A DNA stretch of 64,000 nucleotides, taken from assembly GCA_964528825.1 (NCBI GenBank), contig CAZGVB010000006.1:1-64000 (forward strand). The letters are read 5' to 3'. The notes under the pieces were generated by a model. That model was not told where the DNA came from, searched no databases, and saw only the letters and a program-made list of their open reading frames with translations. Below are positions 41,183-49,525 of the stretch, in pieces (positions within the stretch are counted from its first letter, which is position 1; each line of letters opens with the position of its first letter). Both the position numbers and the translations under genes were made by a program. The stretch comes from RGIG5612 sp964528825 (lineage in GTDB: Bacteria; Bacillota; Clostridia; Lachnospirales; Lachnospiraceae).

Positions 41183-41872
41183 TCAGCCATCTGAAAGTCC
41201 GTACAGCCTGTGCTCGTATATATATCCCCGCACTGCCTCCGGAACATAATATCTGATGCTCTCACCTGCATGTATTCTGCGGGATATGTCACTTGATGAA
41301 ATCTCTATATCCGGCATGTCGATATCATATATTTTTGCATCAAATTTCTTCCTGAGATGCTCTGCCGCCGCCAGAAACATTTGCTGCTCAGACATCTGAC
41401 CGTGCAATGCAGCATCCGAAAACGCCCCGCAGCTGCCGGACTCTCCCTTATCCTGGCCGCATCTTCTGGCCGATGCTATATTGGCTATCTTAAATATCTC
41501 CGGAGCCTGATACCAGTTTTCAATACTGAAGAGAGTGTCTCCTCCGATGATCAGATATATCTCGCAGTCGGGATTGGCAGAGCGAAACGCCTTCAGGGTA
41601 TTGACAGTATATGTAGGGCCGGGCAGAGAGATCTCAAGATCTGACAGCTCAAATCTTTCATTATCCTCTATGGCAAGTCTGACCATGTTTATGCGGTCTT
41701 CAAGCGGCTGCAGACTTTTATCGGTCCTGTGATACGGGGACGGCGTAGGCATAAAGAGTATCCTGTCCAACGAAAGCTTATCAAGAGCTTCCTGCGCCAA
41801 TATCAGATGACCCATATGAATGGGATCGAATGCACCGCCGAATATCCCTATTTTTTTATCTTTAAGATTCAT
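41183..41872 (-). CDS. nadD: nicotinate-nucleotide adenylyltransferase
   Basis: A 229-residue nucleotidyltransferase. The N-terminal GIFGGAFDPIHMGHL contains the HxGH catalytic motif, and the C-terminal DMPDIEISSSDISRRI contains the ISSTxxR-type motif (SSDISRR). It makes nicotinate adenine dinucleotide in NAD synthesis. Slightly long for NadD, with a Cys/Gly-rich insertion around residues 135-160. Its ATG overlaps the yhbY stop by 4 nt. Confidence 0.95.
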   Translation of the reverse strand: MNLKDKKIGIFGGAFDPIHMGHLILAQEALDKLSLDRILFMPTPSPYHRTDKSLQPLEDRINMVRLAIEDNERFELSDLEISLPGPTYTVNTLKAFRSANPDCEIYLIIGGDTLFSIENWYQAPEIFKIANIASARRCGQDKGESGSCGAFSDAALHGQMSEQQMFLAAAEHLRKKFDAKIYDIDMPDIEISSSDISRRIHAGESIRYYVPEAVRGYIYEHRLYGLSDG

Positions 41873-42168
41873 TTTACAACTACGGCACCTTCTGCGTGCT
41901 TGATCTTGGGATTGTATCTGTATAGAGTGATCTTCTTTCCCATGACCTGCACTACCTGACTGCCTGTACGTTCTGCGACTATCTCGGCGATCTCATGCGG
42001 ATCGTCAAAGCAATTCTTAAGAACACCTATCTTGATGAGCTCCCTTGCCTCCAGAGCCTCGTCAACCGCCGCCGTTACCTCCGGTGTCAGACTCTCTTTT
42101 CCGACATTTATAATAGGCTCAAGATGATGTGCTGCGCTGCGAAGTGCCGCTCTTTCTTTACTTGTCAT
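41869..42168 (-). CDS. yhbY: CRM-domain RNA-binding protein YhbY
   Basis: A 99-residue single CRM-domain protein with the conserved LRSAAHHLEPIINVGKESLTPEV and a late strand RTGSQVVQVMGKKITLYR. YhbY associates with the 50S precursor. The ATG at 42168 is preferred because AAAGGA lies 6 nt upstream; an ATG at 42183 would add five residues. Sits between obgE and nadD. Confidence 0.93.
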   Translation of the reverse strand: MTSKERAALRSAAHHLEPIINVGKESLTPEVTAAVDEALEARELIKIGVLKNCFDDPHEIAEIVAERTGSQVVQVMGKKITLYRYNPKIKHAEGAVVVK

Positions 42169-42265
42169 TCGTTTTCCTTTCATTCATAGCGAACCTGTCC
42201 CGGATTCGCATATAAAGTGACTGTATATAGCCATTCTAACGCTCTGTGTGCGATATTGCATTGAT

Positions 42266-43555
42266 TTATTTATAATATTCGAACTCGTGTCCGTAGATCC
42301 TTACGGTGTCGCCTTCCTCAAGCCCCATCTCGAGCATCCTGTCTATTATGCCCTGCTCGATCATAAATTTTTGAAAGAACATAAAACCCTGTTCGGCCTC
42401 CAGGTTGGTATAGCCGAGCATACGCTCTATCCTCGGGCCCGTTACCGAATAGACACCGTCTTCCGTAAGCTCTATCTCATACGGTTCTTCCTCGTCGACA
42501 TATACCTCATTTATATCGAATTCGCTCTCAAATATCATAGAGTCTCTGCCGAGCGCCTTCAGCATATCATTGACGCTGTACAAAAGAGGCTTTATTCCCG
42601 CACCTGTTACTGCGGATATCGGAAATATATCCGCATTTTCGCATCCCGGCTCCGTTTTTATCTTTTCTATGAGCTCCTGTACCTCCTCATCAAGCATGAG
42701 GTCTGTCTTGTTTGCGGCTATGACCTGCCTCTTGCCCGCAAGTGAGATATTATAGTCCTGGAGCTCCTTATTGATCGCACGAATATCCTCCACAGGATCT
42801 CTGCCCTCAGAGCCCGAGGCATCTATGACATGTATAAGTACTCTGCATCTTTCAATATGACGCAGGAATTCATGCCCGAGTCCCGCACCCTGTGCTGCTC
42901 CCTCTATAAGTCCCGGAATGTCGGCAAGTACAAAGCCCTGCCCTCCCTCAAGATCCACGACACCGAGATTCGGCGTAAGCGTGGTGAAATGATAATTGGC
43001 TATCTTGGGCTTGGCATTCGATACAACAGAAAGAAATGTCGACTTGCCGACATTCGGAAATCCGACCAATCCAACATCTGCAATAACCTTAAGCTCAAGG
43101 ATGATCTCAAGCTTAAGAGACTTTCCTCCCGGCTGAGCATATCTGGGAGCCTGCATAACGGGAGTGGCATAATGCTGATTGCCCTTACCGCCTCTTCCTC
43201 CCTTTAAGAGTACATATCTGTCGCCCGGCGTAGACATATCATATATGACCTTGTCGGAAAGAGCCTCCTTGATAAGAGTGCCCACCGGCACACTCAGCAC
43301 AAGATCTGCGCCCGCCTTTCCGTGGCTGTTTCTCTTTGCACCCTCTTCGCCGTCCTCAGCCTTAAACTTCGTACGATTCCTGTATTCCGCAAGGGTATTT
43401 ACAGATTCATCGGCAACAAATATAATGCTGCCGCCGGATCCTCCGTCTCCGCCGTCAGGTCCCCCCGCCGGAACATATTTTTCTCTTCTGAAGCTCACAT
43501 GGCCGTCTCCGCCCTTTCCGGAAATGACCGTTATCTTGGCTCTGTCTGCGAACAT
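42266..43555 (-). CDS. obgE: ribosome-assembly GTPase Obg
   Basis: A 429-residue Obg protein: glycine-rich Obg fold at 1-158 (GGPDGGDGGSGGSIIF), G domain with GFPNVGKST, DIPGLIEGA and NKTD motifs, and a C-terminal OCT domain. It acts in 50S maturation and stress control. The ATG at 43555 with AGGAGG upstream is chosen; the longer frame from 43612 adds 19 residues that do not belong to the Obg fold. It lies directly after rpmA. Confidence 0.97.
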   Translation of the reverse strand: MFADRAKITVISGKGGDGHVSFRREKYVPAGGPDGGDGGSGGSIIFVADESVNTLAEYRNRTKFKAEDGEEGAKRNSHGKAGADLVLSVPVGTLIKEALSDKVIYDMSTPGDRYVLLKGGRGGKGNQHYATPVMQAPRYAQPGGKSLKLEIILELKVIADVGLVGFPNVGKSTFLSVVSNAKPKIANYHFTTLTPNLGVVDLEGGQGFVLADIPGLIEGAAQGAGLGHEFLRHIERCRVLIHVIDASGSEGRDPVEDIRAINKELQDYNISLAGKRQVIAANKTDLMLDEEVQELIEKIKTEPGCENADIFPISAVTGAGIKPLLYSVNDMLKALGRDSMIFESEFDINEVYVDEEEPYEIELTEDGVYSVTGPRIERMLGYTNLEAEQGFMFFQKFMIEQGIIDRMLEMGLEEGDTVRIYGHEFEYYK

Positions 43556-43630
43556 AAAGTCCTCCTGCCTATATACAAATATGAGCTTCAAACCATCTGA
43601 TTTGAAGCTCACATAAAAACTTTGTCTGTA

Positions 43631-43891
43631 TTACTCTTCCACCGGTATAACAGAAACCTGCTTTTTGTCTCTGCCGAGTCTGTGGAAATGAACCTTTCCG
43701 TCGACAAGAGCATATAATGTATCATCCTTGCCTTTGCCTACATTAGTACCCGGATGGATATGTGTACCTCTTTGTCTGTAAAGTATATTTCCTGCCTTGA
43801 CGGTCTGTCCATCAGCTCTTTTGGCTCCAAGTCTTTGAGATTCTGAATCTCTGCCGTTCTTTGTGGAACCGACACCTTTCTTATGTGCCAT
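43631..43891 (-). CDS. rpmA: 50S ribosomal protein L27 (bL27), without N-terminal extension
   Basis: An 86-residue L27 starting MAHKKGVGSTKNGRDSESQR. In most Firmicutes L27 is made with an N-terminal extension ending in a phenylalanine-containing motif that the Prp protease removes; here the ATG at 43891 (GGAG 8 nt upstream) gives the mature form directly, as in E. coli. The in-frame codons upstream do not encode such an extension. The prp (ysxB) gene, normally between rplU and rpmA, is absent, and only about 60 bases separate the two genes. Confidence 0.95.
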   Translation of the reverse strand: MAHKKGVGSTKNGRDSESQRLGAKRADGQTVKAGNILYRQRGTHIHPGTNVGKGKDDTLYALVDGKVHFHRLGRDKKQVSVIPVEE

Positions 43892-43951
43892 CTCTATCAC
43901 TCCTTTACTTAAGTCTGAAAATCTTATTACGGAAATAATATCTGCTTATAC

Positions 43952-44344
43952 TTATGCTTCTGCAGACTCTGCGACAGCCTCTGTCTTTTCACATGCTTCG
44001 GCAGATTCTTCTTTTTCATCCTTCAGCTCGACACCGTTTAAGATGATCTTGTCGATAAGAAGCTCGGTATATTGCTGTCTGTGACCGTTTTTCTTATGAT
44101 ATCCTGTCTTTGGCTTGTATTTGTATACAACAACCTTCTTGTCCTTGCCCTGCTCAGTTACCGTAGCCTCGACTGTTGCTCCGCTTACAGCAGGATTGCC
44201 GATGGCAACTGTATCTGCACTTACCATAAGAACGCTGTCAAATACTACTGTCTCGCCAACTTCCTTCTCGAGCTTTTCAACTCTTACTTTGTCACCTAAA
44301 GAAACCTTGTATTGTTTTCCTCCGGTAGCAATAATAGCGTACAT
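43952..44344 (-). CDS. rplU: 50S ribosomal protein L21 (bL21) with acidic C-terminal extension
   Basis: A 130-residue L21: YAIIATGGKQYKVSLGDKVRVEKL at the N terminus and YKPKTGYHKKNGHRQQYTELLI in the conserved core. Standard L21 is near 103 residues; the last 25 or so residues here form an acidic, alanine-rich tail (SAEACEKTEAVAESAEA). An AGGAGG site precedes the ATG. First gene of the rplU-rpmA-obgE block. Confidence 0.97.
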   Translation of the reverse strand: MYAIIATGGKQYKVSLGDKVRVEKLEKEVGETVVFDSVLMVSADTVAIGNPAVSGATVEATVTEQGKDKKVVVYKYKPKTGYHKKNGHRQQYTELLIDKIILNGVELKDEKEESAEACEKTEAVAESAEA

Positions 44345-44458
44345 TTAATGTACCTCCTGATATAATACTCGCCAATTGCGGTGACGTAATACGTACTTAA
44401 AAAACCTCATTGTGCGGCTAACTGTGAAATTTTATCATATGCTTTCGACCAAAGTCAA
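44345..44458 (-). promoter_or_regulatory. promoter and leader of rplU
   Basis: On the minus strand TTGACT (44458-44453), 18 nt, TAAAAT (44434-44429), leaving a leader of about 80 nt before rplU. Firmicutes carry structured L21 leaders at this position; the leader contains inverted segments around TACGTATTACGTC, but I did not confirm a family fold. Confidence 0.6.
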
Positions 44459-44468
44459 GCTATATCCG

Positions 44469-45371
44469 TCAGAATATAGGATAAATCTTTTCATTGAAAA
44501 GATCATATGTACTCTGAAGATGGATCACATCCGGAATGATATCGAAGCTTACGAGCAATCCGTAAAGAAGCCACAGCAATATGAGAACCAATATGACATT
44601 TATGATCACTATGATCACTGTAGAGGCCTTGCCTCTCTTCTCTCCGTCTTCTTCATCATTTTCATCGCCGATATCATCTTCATCTTCGTCTTCTTCGCCA
44701 AGCTCTATCTCATCATCCGAATCACCGAGAGCCTCTTTGATGTTGAAGACTACCGTATTGCCCATCCAATCGTCATCCTTATCGGACTCTTCATCCTCTT
44801 CATCCGTTATATCAAGCTCTGCCCCGTCTATATCGTAAGGAATATCCTCTTTCTCATCATGTTCATCAGATATACCGTCTTCATATGCCTGCGGCTGATC
44901 AGAGTCGCAAATGTCTCCATCTTCATCTAATGATATATCCGATCTTGTAAAGTCTCCGGCATCCGTGAATATCTCATTGTGGTCCGCGGCAGCAGTCTCG
45001 GCTCTATTTATCTCTTCATCTGCAATAGAAGATACACTCTCCCTTGCGGATGTCTCTTCCTTTGCCTGTGTATCCTCCGGCTGTCTGTCAAACGGAGAAT
45101 CTATATCTGCTGTTGACGGCATGGCTATACGGCATGCCTCATCATAGGCAAGCTTCAATGCCGCCAATCTGATATTAGCGGGGTTCTCACCCTTTTGAAT
45201 GCCCGTAAAGAGGTTGATAAATGTCTTTTTTGTCGCCTCCATGGCGCTGTTTTGATCGCCGGTGATGGACTTGGCGAAATTATAAACGTCCTTTGCATGC
45301 TCCTTATATACTATCTTAATAGCTTCACGATCCCCGGACCTTATGGCATTTATGGCTTCCTGGTTTTCCAT
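44469..45371 (-). CDS. membrane-anchored protein with sigma-region-2-like N terminus
   Basis: A 300-residue protein. The first 75 residues (INAIRSGDREAIKIVYKEHAK...ATKKTFINLF) look like region 2 of an ECF sigma factor: the GDREAI start and the helix ending in a TF motif. There is no region 4. The middle (about 80-245) is extremely acidic and disordered. One membrane helix lies at about 251-274, followed by a short outer tail. No partner anti-sigma gene is adjacent. It may have become a membrane-tethered regulator or a structural remnant. The similarity is by pattern only. Confidence 0.6.
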   Translation of the reverse strand: MENQEAINAIRSGDREAIKIVYKEHAKDVYNFAKSITGDQNSAMEATKKTFINLFTGIQKGENPANIRLAALKLAYDEACRIAMPSTADIDSPFDRQPEDTQAKEETSARESVSSIADEEINRAETAAADHNEIFTDAGDFTRSDISLDEDGDICDSDQPQAYEDGISDEHDEKEDIPYDIDGAELDITDEEDEESDKDDDWMGNTVVFNIKEALGDSDDEIELGEEDEDEDDIGDENDEEDGEKRGKASTVIIVIINVILVLILLWLLYGLLVSFDIIPDVIHLQSTYDLFNEKIYPIF

Positions 45372-45469
45372 TTATCTTTTCTCCTTATATCACAGCGCTA
45401 AGGCAGTCTGTGCTCATACTCACCCCATACTGTCAAAAAATATCTATATCTGATTTCGCGCTAATTCTA

Positions 45470-46657
45470 TCAAAGACCTACGATTTCGTAAAGTGGTCGT
45501 CTTTCTTTTTTGCGTGTGATCTCCATGAGGCCGAGCGGTGTAATGTCATGAGCCTTCGGACCAAGCTCGTCCTTTTGAAGCTCCTTCTTCATAAATGCGA
45601 GGAGCTTGTCTTCATAATCCTTTGACGACATGCTTATGAAATCAATTATCACGATGCCTGAAAGATTTCTGAGCCTTATCTGCCTTGCGGACTCTCCGGC
45701 CGCCTCTATATTGGTCTGAAATGCAAACTCATCCTTGTTCGATGCAGACGAACCCTTTCCCGAATTAACATCTATCACTGTAAGTGCCTCGGTAGGCTCA
45801 ATTACAAGATATCCGCCCGAGCGCAGGTATACCTTCTTATCCAATGCCTCATGCAGTCTGTCCTCTATCGCATATACGGTCTTTAAGGGTGCGGTAAGAT
45901 CTCTGTACATTCTAAGCCGCCCAAGCTCACCCGGGCAATTCTTTTCGAAAAAAGCTCTTGCCTTAAGGAAGCATTCCGTATCGTCTGTTACTGCCTCCCA
46001 GTCCTCACTTAAGGGCATATCACATATATCATCTATGAAGCATTCGGGTGCGCTGTAGAGAAGTCCCTGTTTTCTTTCTTTGCCTTTTTTCAATATATCG
46101 TTCCATATATCGGTGCAATTGCTCATGCTTCTTGCTATATCTTCATATGCGGCACCTGCTGCATTGGTCCTGATGATAAAGCCACAGCCCTTTGGCGGCA
46201 TCACATCACAGATTCTCTGTATATCATCCGCATTTATCCTACCTCTCAGCTTTGAAGATATCCTTACAGGCTCATTATCTCTGACCAATATGGCATATTC
46301 AGAAGGAACCGAGATGTCGCATGAGAGCAGTACTTCCTTCGTCTTTACAGTATCTGCCTTGGCCTGCACCAATATGATATCGCCCTGCCTCGGCGGTCCG
46401 TCATCTCTTCGGGCATTTAAAAAAACAGGCCTTTCATTCTTTTTTATTCTTAAAAAGCCCATTTCTCCCGGAACGATCTCGACAAATATACCATTTATTT
46501 CTTTTGCCACATTGCGTATATTTCCCGCATAGATATTGCCTATAATACTTTTTTTCTCATCCGACTGCGCACTTATGCCGTCTGTCCGTCCGTCTGCATC
46601 TATCCTGACAGACAATAATATATCTTTATATTTGGTGATAATGATCTTTTTCTTCAT
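45470..46657 (-). CDS. short RNase E/G-family ribonuclease
   Basis: A 395-residue endoribonuclease of the Rne/Rng family. An S1-like domain (about 30-110) is followed by the catalytic core, with metal-binding Asp residues in LTVIDVNSGKG and GIVIIDFISM. The chain stops right after LMEITRKKERRPLYEIVG, so the zinc-link CPxC of RNase E/G that ties dimers together is missing. It lies at the end of the polA-coaE-rluA-recU-radical SAM-DUF2344 series. The start codon lies inside a 34-nt tandem duplication that also creates an overlapping upstream ORF. Confidence 0.9.
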   Translation of the reverse strand: MKKKIIITKYKDILLSVRIDADGRTDGISAQSDEKKSIIGNIYAGNIRNVAKEINGIFVEIVPGEMGFLRIKKNERPVFLNARRDDGPPRQGDIILVQAKADTVKTKEVLLSCDISVPSEYAILVRDNEPVRISSKLRGRINADDIQRICDVMPPKGCGFIIRTNAAGAAYEDIARSMSNCTDIWNDILKKGKERKQGLLYSAPECFIDDICDMPLSEDWEAVTDDTECFLKARAFFEKNCPGELGRLRMYRDLTAPLKTVYAIEDRLHEALDKKVYLRSGGYLVIEPTEALTVIDVNSGKGSSASNKDEFAFQTNIEAAGESARQIRLRNLSGIVIIDFISMSSKDYEDKLLAFMKKELQKDELGPKAHDITPLGLMEITRKKERRPLYEIVGL

Positions 46658-46691
46658 CTCTATTTTTTGCGATAATGCTCTTTTTCTTCAT
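46626..46691 (-). CDS. upstream ORF overlapping the RNase E/G start
   Basis: An ATG 34 bases upstream of the RNase E/G start opens a 21-codon frame that begins MKKKSII, almost the same as the enzyme's MKKKIII, but is out of frame and ends at a TAA inside the enzyme gene. It comes from a 34-nt tandem duplication. Translation would reduce initiation at the true start, so it could control enzyme level. Neither start has a strong ribosome binding site. Confidence 0.4.
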   Translation of the reverse strand: MKKKSIIAKNRDEEKDHYHQI

Positions 46692-46700
46692 CTCTTTTTC
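46634..46700. repeat. 34-nt tandem duplication over the RNase E/G start
   Basis: GATAATGATCTTTTTCTTCA and GATAATGCTCTTTTTCTTCA, with the bases that follow, recur with a 34-nt offset on the plus strand and few differences. The first copy contains the start codon of the RNase E/G gene. Confidence 0.85.
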
Positions 46701-46750
46701 GGGCATATCCAAAGGCTTTTTGCAGCGGCGCGTGTCAAACTGATCTGTAT

Positions 46751-46784
46751 GTGATCCGCCGCATCAACACATGCGGCAGATCAC
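46751..46784 (-). promoter_or_regulatory. large hairpin upstream of the RNase E/G gene
   Basis: GTGATCCGCCGCAT and ATGCGGCAGATCAC pair over 14 positions with one mismatch around a 6-nt loop. There is no T-run on the minus strand, so it looks like a leader or processing hairpin rather than a terminator. It lies between DUF2344 and the RNase gene, about 95 bases upstream of the start codon. Confidence 0.5.
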
Positions 46785-46829
46785 ACCAATGCTTTTTAAA
46801 ATAATCACATCAGGCTATCGTCTGATAAT

Positions 46830-46929
46830 NNNNNNNNNNNNNNNNNNNNNNNNNNNNNNNNNNNNNNNNNNNNNNNNNNNNNNNNNNNNNNNNNNNNNNN
46901 NNNNNNNNNNNNNNNNNNNNNNNNNNNNN
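46830..46929. other. assembly gap of 100 N, probably spurious
   Basis: The 20 bases TCAGGCTATCGTCTGATAAT occur immediately before the N run (46810-46829) and again immediately after it (46930-46949). Two contig ends that overlap by 20 bases but were joined with a fixed-length spacer would look exactly like this, so the real sequence is probably continuous and 120 bases shorter. Confidence 0.85.
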
Positions 46930-47592
46930 TCAGGCTATCGTCTGATAATCCTCTAAAGGTATACATCCCTCCGCCATAAGCTCGGTTCTTTCTATTTGCA
47001 ATTTATCTCTGTCATAATCAAGTCCGTTGAGTGCATATAATGTCTGCATAAGAAGATCCGGCTTCAGATTGTTCTCGTTGCCGGCATTTACGGTAAATTC
47101 AAAGGTTCTCTCATGCAAGGTGAGCTTCTTTGTCCACGGTCTTATATTGACCTCACTTTCACCGGACTTTGTCTTCTTTATCGCAAGCACCTCATCTCTC
47201 ATAAGAAATATATCCGGATCAGGGACCTTGCCATCATTTACCTTTACTCTGTAGGACGCTGTCCTTACGGCCGCCATCGCCTTATCCGCGCCGTCCATAA
47301 GCTCTCTTATATCAAGCACATCAAAGCCTTCACCCATTTGAGCGTTCAGTTTTTCTTTTATATCTTTCAGATCCTGACCGTCCTCTATCTCGGCATCAAA
47401 GTAGTCCCCGATACTCGTGACTCCCACGCCGAGCGGCTGCGCGAAATTCATCTTTTGATGAGGGCTGAAGCCCTCTGAATAGACCATTTTTACGCCTGCT
47501 CTTATAAAGCCTCTTTGAAATGATCTCATCACGTCGAGGTGACCGATATATTTTGATCTCTCTTTTCTTGCAAATTTAACTCTTATCTTCAT
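46930..47592 (-). CDS. DUF2344 protein (TIGR03936 family)
   Basis: A 220-residue protein beginning IRVKFARKERSKYIGHLDVMRSFQRGFIRAGVKMVYSEGFSPHQ, the strongly conserved start of the DUF2344 family that accompanies TIGR03960 radical SAM proteins, either fused or adjacent. Its stop codon is at the gap edge and is present in both copies of the 20-base overlap, so the gene is complete. It starts 15 nt after the radical SAM gene. A role in tRNA or rRNA modification has been suggested from context; the activity is unknown. Confidence 0.9.
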   Translation of the reverse strand: MKIRVKFARKERSKYIGHLDVMRSFQRGFIRAGVKMVYSEGFSPHQKMNFAQPLGVGVTSIGDYFDAEIEDGQDLKDIKEKLNAQMGEGFDVLDIRELMDGADKAMAAVRTASYRVKVNDGKVPDPDIFLMRDEVLAIKKTKSGESEVNIRPWTKKLTLHERTFEFTVNAGNENNLKPDLLMQTLYALNGLDYDRDKLQIERTELMAEGCIPLEDYQTIA

Positions 47593-47607
47593 AGTCTATA
47601 TCCCGAA

Positions 47608-49521
47608 TCAAACACAATATCCTACGGACTTTGATATCTTGCTCCTATCCATCTTGCATATACCGCAGCCGTATTTTGATGCTCCGCAGCCCGCACAGGC
47701 TTCAAGGCAATTGGGCGTCACCTGTCCCTTCATCGCTCTTTCCCATTCTCTGTTCATAAAGCTCTTTGTGACTCCCGCATCTATGAAATCCCACGGAAGG
47801 AGTTCATCCTCTCCTCTGCCTCTGTAGACATAGAAATCAAGATCGGCTCCAGCATCCCTGCAGGCGTCAAGCCATCTTTCATAATCGAAATGCTCCGTCC
47901 ATGCATCGAATATGCCGCCTGATCTGTAGACATTCTCGATCACCTTACACAGTCTTCTGTCGCCTCTTGCGAGCAATCCCTCGATCACCGACGTCTTCGC
48001 ATCATGCCATATATATCTGATGCTTCGCTGATTGAGCTTGGCCTTGATCGCACTGTTCAGATATGCAGCCTTCTCGAGATATACCTCGGGCCTGTACATC
48101 TGCGCATATTGAAACGGTGTGAATGCCTTCGGTATAAAGAACGAAGTGCTGACCGTGATCTGTACCTTTCCGTTTCTCTTTTCCTTGGGAACAGTATCAT
48201 AATATGTCTCCGCGATCAGCTCGGCAAGATCCGCAATACTTTGAATATCCTCCTCTTTTTCCGTAGGAAGTCCGAGCATAAAGTAAAGCTTAACCTTATT
48301 CCAGCCTCCCTCAAAGGCGAGTGCGGCTCCGTTTATGATATCGCTTTCCGAAATGCCCTTGTTGATGACATCCCTCATCCTTTGGCTGCCCGCCTCGGGT
48401 GCAAATGTCAATGAGCTCTTCTTGACATCCTGAACCTTGCTCATGACATCAAGAGAAAACTGATCGATCCTGAGCGACGGCAATGAGATATTTACTTTTC
48501 TGTCTCCCATCTCTTTCAGGAGGAAATCGAGATATTCATCAAGATAAGGATAATCACTCGAGCTCAACGAAGAAAGCGATATCTCCTCGTATCCGGTATT
48601 GTCTATAAGATATTTCGAATATTTTTTTAATGTATCAAGAGACTTTATACGAAACGGCCTGTAGATCATGCCGGCCTGGCAGAATCTGCAGCCTCTTATA
48701 CATCCGCGTTGGATCTCAAGCACCGCTCTGTCCTGAGTCACCTGCACATAAGGTACCACCGGTTTTTCGGGATAGAAGGCACTGTCCATATCACTTACTG
48801 TCTGCTTGATCACCTTTGCGGGAGCTATGCCTGCATATTCTTTTTTAGGTCCGAACGAAGACAATGTACCGTCTGCATTATAGGATGCCTCATAAAATGC
48901 AGGGACATACAAGCCCTCTATACGCGCCGCTGCCTTTAAAAAGTCCTCTCTGCTGCCGCCTGATGCTTTATTGGCTTTGTATGCATCAAAAAGCTGATCG
49001 TAGACGGTCTCACCCTCACCTATATAAAAGATATCAAAGAAATCCGCAATAGGCTCCGGATTAAAGACGCATGGGCCTCCTCCTATGACGATAGGGTCGT
49101 CCTCCCCGCGTTCGGTGCTGTGTAGTGGTATCTGCGATAAGTCTAGTATCTGCAATACATTTGTATATGCCATTTCATATTGCAGCGTTATGCCGAGAAA
49201 GTCAAAATCCTTTATCGGATCCTGTGATTCGAGTGCAAACAAAGGGATATTCTCATCCTTCATGATCTTGTGCAGATCCGGCCATACGCTGTATACCCTC
49301 TCGCACCAGATATCGTCTCTCGAATTGAACATAGAATATAATATCTGTATGCCAAGATATGACATACCGATCTCATAAACATCCGGAAAACACATCGCAA
49401 ATCTGATGTCTATATTGTTCTTATCCTTTATTATGCTGTTTACCTCTCCGCCGGTATATCTTGCCGGCTTTTCCACAGACATAAGTATTCGGTCGCTTAA
49501 TGCTTGTTTAAATCCTGTCAT
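47608..49521 (-). CDS. B12-binding-type radical SAM protein (TIGR03960 family)
   Basis: A 637-residue radical SAM enzyme. An N-terminal cobalamin-binding-like domain (FAMCFPDVYEIGMSYLGIQ) precedes the cluster motif GCIRGCRFCQAG (CxxxCxxC). A C-terminal Cys-rich segment, EACAGCGASKYGCGIC, may hold an extra cluster. The substrate is unknown. The ATG at 49521 is taken; it overlaps the end of recU by a few bases and is followed downstream by DUF2344, its constant companion. Confidence 0.92.
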   Translation of the reverse strand: MTGFKQALSDRILMSVEKPARYTGGEVNSIIKDKNNIDIRFAMCFPDVYEIGMSYLGIQILYSMFNSRDDIWCERVYSVWPDLHKIMKDENIPLFALESQDPIKDFDFLGITLQYEMAYTNVLQILDLSQIPLHSTERGEDDPIVIGGGPCVFNPEPIADFFDIFYIGEGETVYDQLFDAYKANKASGGSREDFLKAAARIEGLYVPAFYEASYNADGTLSSFGPKKEYAGIAPAKVIKQTVSDMDSAFYPEKPVVPYVQVTQDRAVLEIQRGCIRGCRFCQAGMIYRPFRIKSLDTLKKYSKYLIDNTGYEEISLSSLSSSDYPYLDEYLDFLLKEMGDRKVNISLPSLRIDQFSLDVMSKVQDVKKSSLTFAPEAGSQRMRDVINKGISESDIINGAALAFEGGWNKVKLYFMLGLPTEKEEDIQSIADLAELIAETYYDTVPKEKRNGKVQITVSTSFFIPKAFTPFQYAQMYRPEVYLEKAAYLNSAIKAKLNQRSIRYIWHDAKTSVIEGLLARGDRRLCKVIENVYRSGGIFDAWTEHFDYERWLDACRDAGADLDFYVYRGRGEDELLPWDFIDAGVTKSFMNREWERAMKGQVTPNCLEACAGCGASKYGCGICKMDRSKISKSVGYCV

Positions 49522-49525
49522 CTTC

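Noticed and set aside
46810..46949. 20-base repeat around the N run as an IS target-site duplication
   Set aside because: Target duplications are usually 2-14 bases; an assembly overlap explains the pattern better.
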